Assembly (NCBI GenBank): GCA_023078685.1
Contig: JALGAS010000009.1
Location: forward strand, 248,001 to 312,000
From: Neopestalotiopsis rosae
Lineage: Eukaryota > Ascomycota > Sordariomycetes > Amphisphaeriales > Sporocadaceae
DNA: 64,000 nt
Direction of reading: 5' to 3'
The notes beneath the pieces are model-generated. The model made no database searches. It saw only the letters and a program-made list of their open reading frames with translations, and was not told the DNA's origin. The translations under genes were made by a program, and so were the position numbers. Positions 56,501 through 64,000 of this stretch are shown one piece after another. The number at the start of each line of letters is the position of its first letter. Position 1 is the first letter of the stretch.

Positions 56501-56912
56501 GCCACAATCTAACACCTTGTCAGACCCGGACCAGTTCACCATCATCCCTGCTCCCTTGAAGATCCTTAAGGTACTCGTGGATGAGCTCGCATCTGCCTCT
56601 GGTATGCAGAGTGCCGCCACTGCTGCCGCCGCAGCTGCAGCACAATTCGTCGACGACGACGACGAGGATGATGGCTGGGAAGATGAGGGCGACACCGTAG
56701 ACCTTAGCTTGGGCGCCACAAAGAGCGACCTGATGGGCTACCTCGAGTCAAACAATATGCGCAACCGCGATGACGAAACACAACAGTACCTGGCCGAGTT
56801 CTTCGTCAAGGCGGCCAGCGAAAATGTTGCCAACTTCAACGAGTGGTATGGTGGATTTACGGACGATGAAAAGGCAAAGCTGCAGGCATTGGCACACGCT
56901 CAGGCCCAGTAA
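53539..56912 (+). CDS. kap114: Importin-beta family karyopherin (KAP114 / importin-9)
   Basis: Five exons: 53539-53870, 54006-55665, 55724-56295, 56345-56466 and 56524-56912. They give 1024 aa. The N-terminus starts MEDQLVQILANTHSAAEGPRKQAE, followed by an importin-N region with VVGKIANSDFPEQWPSLLPTLL, a hallmark of this karyopherin group. Many HEAT-like helix pairs follow, and an acidic loop (DDDDEDDGWEDEGD, after an Ala run) lies near the C-terminus, matching the KAP114 acidic insert. The yeast homologue carries TBP and histones H2A-H2B into the nucleus. The frame is intact and all introns have normal borders. The last intron (57 nt) is stop-free and a multiple of three. Confidence 0.92.
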
Positions 56913-57320
56913 AGCAAAATTGGTTGAACTTATCTTTTAGTAAGAGAATTTTGCTGTTGAAGGATATACCATTTGTGTGATCAACCACAAATCCTTTCAG
57001 TGACATATAGAGTATTCTTTCAGCGATGAGACAGAAAGGATAGTATGAGGAACGAGCACTGTAGATAGATATATGGCACACAGTTTGCCATTCAAGCAAC
57101 AAAAACAATAAAATTTCATTAATGTACTTACTAAGTGTTACGTAAATCAGCAATATTGAGACACGTTTTGAGATAACGTATAAGTTTGCACATTATGTTG
57201 ATATTGATATAATCGTACACAGTATACAATGTGACTAAGGTGGTACATACTTAGTAGCTTTGAAAAGGAGTGACAAATATCCTAATTTCGGGACATTGTA
57301 TTCAAAACCACAGTATACTG
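56913..57320. other. Short intergenic between convergent genes
   Basis: AT-rich 3' flanks of KAP114 and the metallothionein gene. No further gene is seen. Confidence 0.5.
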
Positions 57321-57509
57321 TTACAGCGTCTGCATAGCCATCACCTCCTCATTTCTTCTATGATACACCTTAGTACAAGCTCGAAAGTTCATGGGGAGAT
57401 TGGAAACGTGACGTACGGGGCAGTTGCTGCAGCCGCAAGAGGTAGCACACTGGCAAGTACCAGACGACTGGCAGGCACAAGAGCCGGAAGTGTTGCACGA
57501 GCAAGTCAT
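57321..57509 (-). CDS. Small Cys-rich metallothionein
   Basis: Two exons (57509-57417 and 57329-57321) give a 33-aa protein starting MTCSCNTSGSCACQ. Nine Cys are arranged mostly as Cys-x-Cys pairs (positions 3, 5, 11, 13, 19, 21, 25, 27, 30), the pattern of fungal metallothioneins that chelate copper or cadmium. The intron has a GTACGT donor and a TGCAG acceptor. The terminal coding exon is only nine bases (Thr-Leu-stop). The 87-nt intron is stop-free and in frame, so an unspliced reading would give 62 aa with a long Cys-poor tail. The spliced form fits the family better. A TATA-like sequence lies upstream. Confidence 0.8.
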   Translation of the reverse strand: MTCSCNTSGSCACQSSGTCQCATSCGCSNCPVRHVSNLPMNFRACTKVYHRRNEEVMAMQTL

Positions 57510-58523
57510 TTTGTATAGAGCGTTTGCGGATTGAGTCTTTTGATTCGATCGTTGGGACTGAGCAAAATAAGTTGTCTTTTGAGCAAGTTTTGATTGGGTG
57601 CGGATGACAAGATCTGGCCATCAAGGTATCTGGAGAGGGGCCTATTCGAGGGTTTATATATACCTACTCGAAGCTGCTCATTAACTAGGGTAATTCCTTG
57701 TTCCTCTCTGGCTTCAACCCTACTTGATTAACTAACTCGTAATCTACTGACTACTATTGTGTATTTACTGATTACTGCCAACTTCCAATCCTGCCTTCAA
57801 ACCACCCAGGCAAATGTCCCCCTTCACTACAGGTATCTTTGCGGGCAGAACAACTAATCAATGACGATATCTATTACTGCCCATTGTGTCAGAAGGACGT
57901 CAGCGGTGCACTAGTAGTGAGGGGAAGGGAGGGAATGGTGGAGATGGAGCATGACTTTTTAGTGAGTGAGAAGGTTTTGAAATGATCAAAGCTACGGCTT
58001 GATGGCGCATCGGAAGCAACGGCTCTATCTGAGCTATTCACATTGGTATTACAGGGAATAGTGAAAAGAGTCGAGACACAACGAAGAGGGCCACATGCAA
58101 TGGCAGTACATGGTCCATAAGGACTCCTCGATATGGCTGCACAGTCATAACTACCTGAAAAGCTATGGGAGGAAAAACATCAAACGATCACTGGTATTGT
58201 AAACGGTCTCGCATCAAATTTGGATAATTCTCTCTTCATTCGATAAGCGAATCAGCCACCTGGAGACAAGAAAGACTTCATATCGAGTCCAGTTCGTAGA
58301 AAACCGTCGCTAACGGGGGAATCTTTCAAATTCGAACTGCTTGTCCAATGTCTTGTAATAGCAATCCGCCGTGACAAACAGTGGCAGTAGCAGTCCAAAA
58401 TAATTATATAACGCTTATTTTGCCCACCAACGCCGTCCAAAAGCAATCATAGACGCGCAGGAATCTCCAAATCAACCAAAACGCCAACTCCTTGAGAGTC
58501 CTTGCAAGCAGCGAACCGACCTT
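57510..58523. other. Metallothionein promoter and RhoGEF 3' flank
   Basis: About 1 kb without a recognised gene. The left part is the upstream region of the metallothionein gene and includes a TATA-like run. Confidence 0.5.
57653..57663 (-). promoter_or_regulatory. TATA-like box of the metallothionein gene
   Basis: The minus strand reads GGTATATATAAACC here, about 145 bp before the metallothionein start codon. A strong TATA box suits an inducible small gene. Confidence 0.45.
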
Positions 58524-61500
58524 CTAGGCGGCGTCAGTAGTCGCGCTCTTGACCATGGCTCGCAAGCTTGCCATCTCGCGCCTCAGTCGAGCGTTCTCCT
58601 TCTTGACTCGTGCCGTCTCTTCGTACGATTCCTTCATTTTTGTCATGATCTCTTCCTTCTCCCCAGTCCGGCCCTTCAGTGCACGCACAATCTTAACCAG
58701 CTCCGTGTTGAACTTCTCATAGAGAAGCTCGTTCTCGGCTGTAGTCTCCTTGTACAACTGGTCGATTTCTTTGACCTTGATCTCGGTTGCCTTCAGTGTG
58801 TTGTCCATATCGCGCTGTAATGCATCTTGTCTGTCTGTAATTTCACGGACGAGAACAGGAATGCGCGATTCCAATGCACTGACGCTCGATGACAGTTTGC
58901 GAAGATCAACTGTGTTCGATCGAGGTAACGAAGAGTTGAAGCGGGCCATGTCTGCTGAAATTCTCGACAGCTCCGACTGCAGCGTAACATCTACATCCTC
59001 AACTGCCTGTTTCTCGGATTGCAGCCTCTCGCGTAGCTTCTGAGGGGATTGCAAGCGCAATCTGCCACTTGAATGCTTGGAAGGGCTCAATGGAGGCCGC
59101 GTTGGAGACCGTGTAGGAGAATCAACTGCTGGCGACGATGGGGTTTTGAGTGGTTTCAATGTCTTTAGGGTCGGAATGCTGGATGTCGACAAACCCTTGT
59201 TATGGTTTCCTCCTCTGAAGGGTGACTCTGGCGATGACAGCCTTGGTACTGTTTGGAATGGGCTGCCAAGCACGTTCTCCTGTTGACGATTTGGACGGAT
59301 ACTGTTCGCCGGGCTCATGGGTATTCTAGTGGGCGTTGGAAGTTTAGGTCCTGGGTTGAACTTTTGCGAATTCTCCTTGATGTCGGACAATGGCTGCAAG
59401 GGCTCATCGTCATCTTGTAAAGTGGTTGCAGCCATAAGACTCTTGAGGTCGGAGAGTGAACTTCGACGCTTTCTTCTAGGCGTCCTCGGCGGTGCATCCT
59501 CTGCAGGTTCTCCGATAGTCTCCAGTCGATGCGAGCTAATCGGCCTAGAACATGTATCGTCAAAAGCCCCTGCAATAGGGGGCCTATCCCGCGAGCCAGG
59601 GCGTCTCAACTTGTTCGGTCCAGGACTCATGTCCCCAGATCTCGAAGCCTTGGACATGCTTGAGCTTTCCTGGGCAGAATTATGTCTGCTGTGCTTGCTG
59701 AGTGTTCGCCAGACGGATGGGCGATCCTCATTCTTGCTGTTCTGACGTAGGAGATTTTCAAAACCCAGCTTCCTTCTAAGGGAGGATGTGTTCGACGTCA
59801 AGGATCCAGTATGCGATTTCCCGGCACGAGTGGCAGATGTGTAGGATTCGTACAAGTCGCCTGCTCGACTAAGGGTGGCTTCCAAGTCAAAGGCCGGTAC
59901 GTCGAATATACGATCGCAATCCTGTACCAGTCGATCCATAAGATTAATGTAGTTGTGCGCAGTGCCGTCATCGACTAGGAGCTCGGCAAAACCCAGAGTT
60001 AATGCGCCCCTGTCGCCATCATTGGCGCATCCATCGAGGAGATCGGCCAAGAGTTTGATCAGCGCAGTAAATGCCCTCTTGTTCTGAGGGGCGACATCTC
60101 CAAAGAGGAAACGCACAAAGTCGGCAAATTCACCGACCACCCTCTTCGAATTACGTTCTTGGAGTGCGTCCAAGTGCTTTCGCGAAATGATCGGACCCAT
60201 CTGATCTTGCCAAGCAATCTTGACAAACTTTTCGAAGGCTACGAAAATGACATCAGCTGTAATGTCGGCTGATGGATCGACGTCAAAGGGGTTTTCAATG
60301 AGCTTGTTGTACACGTCATTGACGATGAGCTCATCGACAGCACCTCGGTTGATGATTTGCCTGCCAATAAAGTTCCCTTTCCGTGAGTGTAAGCTGGCCA
60401 TGTATCCCGTAAAAGTATGCTCGAGACGGACGAGCGGGTTGTCCGGTAGATCCTCGTCAATGGCCATCATGATACCTTCTCGGCTTTTGGCAGACCCATA
60501 CAGGGATTCCTTGTCTCTGAGTGAGCTATTCGACCTGCTTATGGACGGAGCAGGAAACAATGATGGGGTTGGTGGCTTCGGGCTTTTGGTTGATGCTGTC
60601 TCGGACAAGGCAGTACTGCTGCCACTCAAGAAGCTGGTGAGCATCTTCACCGGAGAACTTGACAAGAATGATCGAGATTTCTCAAGATTTCTCGACAAAT
60701 TCAGTCCGCGAAGAATCTTTGTGTGAAACGACACCAAGGCTGAGGTCAGGGCGGGATTGGACACATCGAATTGCGTGCTCAAGAGTTGAATGACTGCCCA
60801 TGGTTAGCTTTTCTGTTACTGTTGAAGACGTGATATTGCTGTAATACTTACTTCGCCGAGTAAGAGCGGGCAAGAAGTCCTCCCAGACAATCTCGTCTGT
60901 AGCTTTCTTGCCAGATAGTCCTGCAGTGATAACCAGTACTTTCTTCCCGCCGCTAGTTCTGACATCTGAGACGATTTCTACCCCATAGTGACCAATTGGG
61001 GAGCCCTTAGTGCCCTTTTCATGATCGACGACGACCCGAATTGGTGCAGGCTCTTTTCGGCCTTCAATGAGCTGATCAAGTCCCTCCTGGAACACAGCTG
61101 CATAGAGGCCGAGACCCGAATCAGGCATACGCACCGATCTGAGGGTCCAGCGAGGATCTTCCCGCTCTGCTTCCCCGAACCTACCCTCAATACGAGCCTT
61201 GACGACATCCTCAGTCCATTTCCCAGCTTTGCCTTCGTACGCCTCGTGAAGCACAAAACACCGTGTTGTCATTTCAGAAGCCCTGATTGGTCCCTGCATT
61301 TCTTTGGACGAGGTCATCCAGATGATGCGCCCATCAGATGACTCGGTGAAGCGAACTGCAGCTAGGTCATGCCACCCTGCAAAGGCAACTTCGTAAGATC
61401 CTGGCCCTCCAGCTGCGTTCGTCATTGTGGTCAAGAGCCCAGCTGCTGAGGGCTTGTCGATTTCGCGAATTAGATCACGCGCCATCATATTGCTACCGTA

Positions 61501-63099
61501 TATCTTCTTGACGATGAGGATACAATCAGTAAAGAGGAGGAAGATTCCAGCTCGTTCATCAGTGTTAATGTCAATTGGCGCATCGACTTCAAAGGGTGGC
61601 GCCAGCTCGGAGAAATCGGTGGCCACGATGAGGCGACCCTTGGGCTCCAGTTCATGTGGCCAATTCTGGATCATGTTGCGCAATCGTGTGCTCACGTGCG
61701 ACTTTTCAGTGAGAGGGTCGTCCATGGAACAAATATTGGCAATGATGTCTCTGGCCTTTAGCATGGGCTGAAGGGCAGGGTGCGTCATGGGTAAGCAAGC
61801 GACGATTTGGTCAATGACCAAGCTGTACCGCGGAAGTCGTTGGACAGGCTCAATGACTATCGATCGCAAATGCTGCTCACCGGTGACGGCAACCCGCTGC
61901 GAAAAGCTTGACTGCTGACTGATGAAGTTTGTAACGAGCTGAGGAAATTCCTGGCTAGCTCGAATATAGTCTTGGTAGCAGTCAGTGAACTTGGGAAACC
62001 ATTCAAGCATGATTCGAGCTACTGCCAGCGTTCCGCTGGGATCCTTGGATCGTCCTGCCGAGCTTCCTGCCTTGCCCGGTGGTAGGGTCGACTCCATATC
62101 CCTCATTGCCTCCTCCTCTGTATCGTCCATGACTTTGCGAAGTTCCTGCATGAAGGCGCCGTTGATTTTGAGCATCTTCTCGGACGATCTTGGAAACAGC
62201 TTCTCCACATCCGCCATGGACGGGCTGAAACTGTTGTCAGACCTTCTCTTGGCCTTTTGTCGATACTCGTCCGCAATGTGCTTCACCAGCTCATTCAGTT
62301 TCATGACATAACGCTCCTCGGTATCCACCAACTCGGCCAGCTTGCGGCGCAGCTCCAATTTTTGATCTTTGGTGAACGACTTTTGGCGATTGAGAGCGGT
62401 CGGCTTGGACGGCGCTCGGCGCAGTCTGGATGTTGGTAGGAATACTGGCTCACCAAATGGCCTGACCAGCGGAGTATAAGGTCCGTACTGTCGCAAAGTG
62501 GGATCCGCGACATCGTCTTCGTCTTCGGAAACATTGTCGTAATCTTCCGGCTTTAGTGGTATAATGGAGCCTGGTGGCAGAACCAAGTCAATGTCGACAT
62601 TGCTGATATGTTGTGTCTGCAACGCCATGTCGAGCTTCTCTATAGTCTCGGCTGGCAGCTCAGATCGGAGCATACTCTTGGCGATATCGGCCGCATGCTG
62701 TTCTCCAAAAAGCGTGGGTAACGAGCCAGGCCGCCTATTTCTTGTCGCGGGATACCGATTCTTGAGATGGGTCTTGACCGTTTCGTCAAGCTCGCTGAAA
62801 TACTTGAAAAGTCCGAAAGCGAGCGCACGGGTGGTCTCGTCACCCTGGAACTCGCGTGGAAGATAATTGACGACATTGTAGGAAGAAGAGTTGGGCGATA
62901 TCGTCAAACGGGGAAAGGACTGGAAGCCAGCCGGACTGTAAATGTGTAGCTGTACCCTTGAGCTATTGGAAGTATAATTGGCAGTTGTTGATGATCCATG
63001 AAAGATCAAGATGGGCAAATGTCCCACCAGAGGATCGGTAGTGTGGTAGAGGGTGAGATGTTCTGGCGACAAGGCCAGCTCCTCGGTGACGCGAACCAT
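58524..63099 (-). CDS. Rho guanine-nucleotide exchange factor (DH-PH) with long C-terminal half
   Basis: Two exons (63099-60852 and 60793-58524) give 1505 aa. The join uses a GTAAGT donor and a GGCAG acceptor and yields ...ALTRR-IIQLLSTQFDV. The N-terminal 250 residues are of unknown fold. The DH domain (about 252-480) has LAELVDTEERYVMKLNELV and the conserved IEPVQRLPRYSLVIDQI. A PH-like domain follows (GIFLLFTDCILIVKK). After the junction, a helical region (about 860-1030, with DVAPQNKRAFTALIKLLADLL and TLGFAELLV) resembles part of a RhoGAP domain. This is weak similarity, and no arginine finger was identified. A Ser/Pro-rich region and a terminal coiled coil complete the protein. It should activate a Rho-family GTPase at the membrane during polarised growth. 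Confidence 0.85.
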
Positions 63100-64000
63100 G
63101 GCCGCTTCAAGAGGTCTCGACCATGCTGACTAGCAAGAGATGGCGGAGGTTGGTCGACGCTTGGGCAGCCCGGTCGAAGGTGATCGGGCGGCACGAGGCA
63201 GTTGTCTGTTGAGTAGCGAACGACAGAGAATGATCGGACGATTAAGCAGGTAAGCTAGGAAGCAGGTGACGCAGACAGTTCGCGCGTTGTTGTGCTCTTG
63301 ATGGGACTGGTGCGATCCAAGTTGCTTTCAGTCGACGAGCCGGTGCGGGTCGGGCAGCGAGCGAGAAGATGCGAAAGTGTTGCGCAAATGTTGTGTCGCC
63401 TCGAGTCAACAGTTGCTGAGGCCGCTTTCGCACCGACGAAACGTCCAATAGGGTGGACTTGGCTGCAGGAGTTTGTTTACCTCGACGCTGCAGCTAGTGT
63501 AGCTGATGCAAACAAGCTGCAGGATGTTTAGCTTTGTGGTTCCTGCAGGCGTAATACGCACGTAATCACTAGTTGGGCAGGAAACCAAAGGAAATCGTGG
63601 TCCCTCGGTAAAGAGAAGCAACAATGGCTTTGCTCAACAGAGAGGCAGATAGACCGACGATGGTAGAGATCGGATGGGGAGCACCACTACCGATTTAGGA
63701 CGGAAACGAGGCTGGCAGCGGGATATAATGTAGCAGCAGTAGTAATGGCAGTAACTGGGCTGGGAAACAAGCCGTAGGTATCGGCCGGCAGCGGGCAATA
63801 AGATTCAAAGAAGACGACGGGGATCACATCGCCATCGCCGGGTGGGCGAGGTGGGCTCTGGTCAACTAAGGGTCGGGGTCCTCGATCTTGACCCTCTCGG
63901 AGATTTCGTGCTGGTCAGCGATCAGGGGGGGTTGGGTTGGATCAGATTGGGTTGGGGGGGAGAGTCGAAAGTAAACAGACGGCCGACGATTCGCGGCTGT
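63100..64000. other. RhoGEF upstream region
   Basis: No gene is recognised. A G-rich run with several GGG/GGGGGGG blocks occurs at 63925-63960. Confidence 0.5.
63925..63960 (+). other. G-rich tract, possible G-quadruplex
   Basis: Two seven-G runs (63925-63931, 63954-63960) flank GGG runs at 63934 and 63949. The spacing fits a four-tract intramolecular quadruplex with one loop of about 12 nt. This is a pattern observation only. Confidence 0.4.

Noticed and set aside
1..64000. CRISPR arrays, prokaryotic operons or phage
   Set aside because: Spliceosomal introns and fungal gene families throughout. No regularly spaced direct repeats were seen.

Overview
The window is eukaryotic nuclear DNA from a filamentous ascomycete, most likely a Sordariomycete. 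The evidence is short introns (mostly 49-120 nt) with GT-AG borders and CTAAC-type branch points, closely spaced genes on both strands, and a typical mould gene set: GH79, AA9 LPMO, LysM, NRPS-like reductase, HAL-type kinase and a tiny metallothionein. The species cannot be named from sequence alone. All exon borders were assigned by eye from splice motifs, reading frame and family resemblance.

Region 1 (about 0.5-23.5 kb) is accessory. It holds a secreted GH79 glycosidase, a BAHD-type acyltransferase, a 245-bp MITE-like element, an intracellular trypsin-like protease, a secreted alpha/beta hydrolase, a divergent O-methyltransferase/MFS-transporter pair, a protein of unknown function, an F-box protein, a LysM pseudogene and an A-T-R (NRPS-like) adenylate-forming reductase. 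Reductase, methyltransferase, acyltransferase and transporter together look like a secondary-metabolite gene cluster. Several members appear broken. The acyltransferase has a frameshift at its N-terminus, the methyltransferase has a +1 frameshift, the reductase has an in-frame TAA at codon 397, and the LysM gene carries stops. The transporter, hydrolase and protease are open. The simplest reading is a cluster in decay. One apparent 1-nt indel also occurs in a gene outside the cluster (the RBR ligase), so sequence error must be excluded for the frameshifts.

Region 2 (23.5-27.2 kb) is a gene-poor gap. It contains a solo end of the MITE-like family.

Region 3 (27.2-63.1 kb) is mostly conserved housekeeping and regulatory genes. 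In order these are a HAL/SAT4-type kinase, mitochondrial Hsp10 with a heat-shock-element-like site, an AA9 LPMO with a long C-terminal extension, cytosolic prolyl-tRNA synthetase divergent from CCT1, a LYC1-like N-acetyltransferase, an RBR E3 ligase, a PI31-like proteasome regulator, a Rev7/MAD2B HORMA protein, importin KAP114, a 33-residue Cys-rich metallothionein and a 1505-residue DH-PH RhoGEF. The last 0.9 kb is the RhoGEF upstream region and includes a G-rich run. No tRNA, rRNA or CRISPR array was seen.
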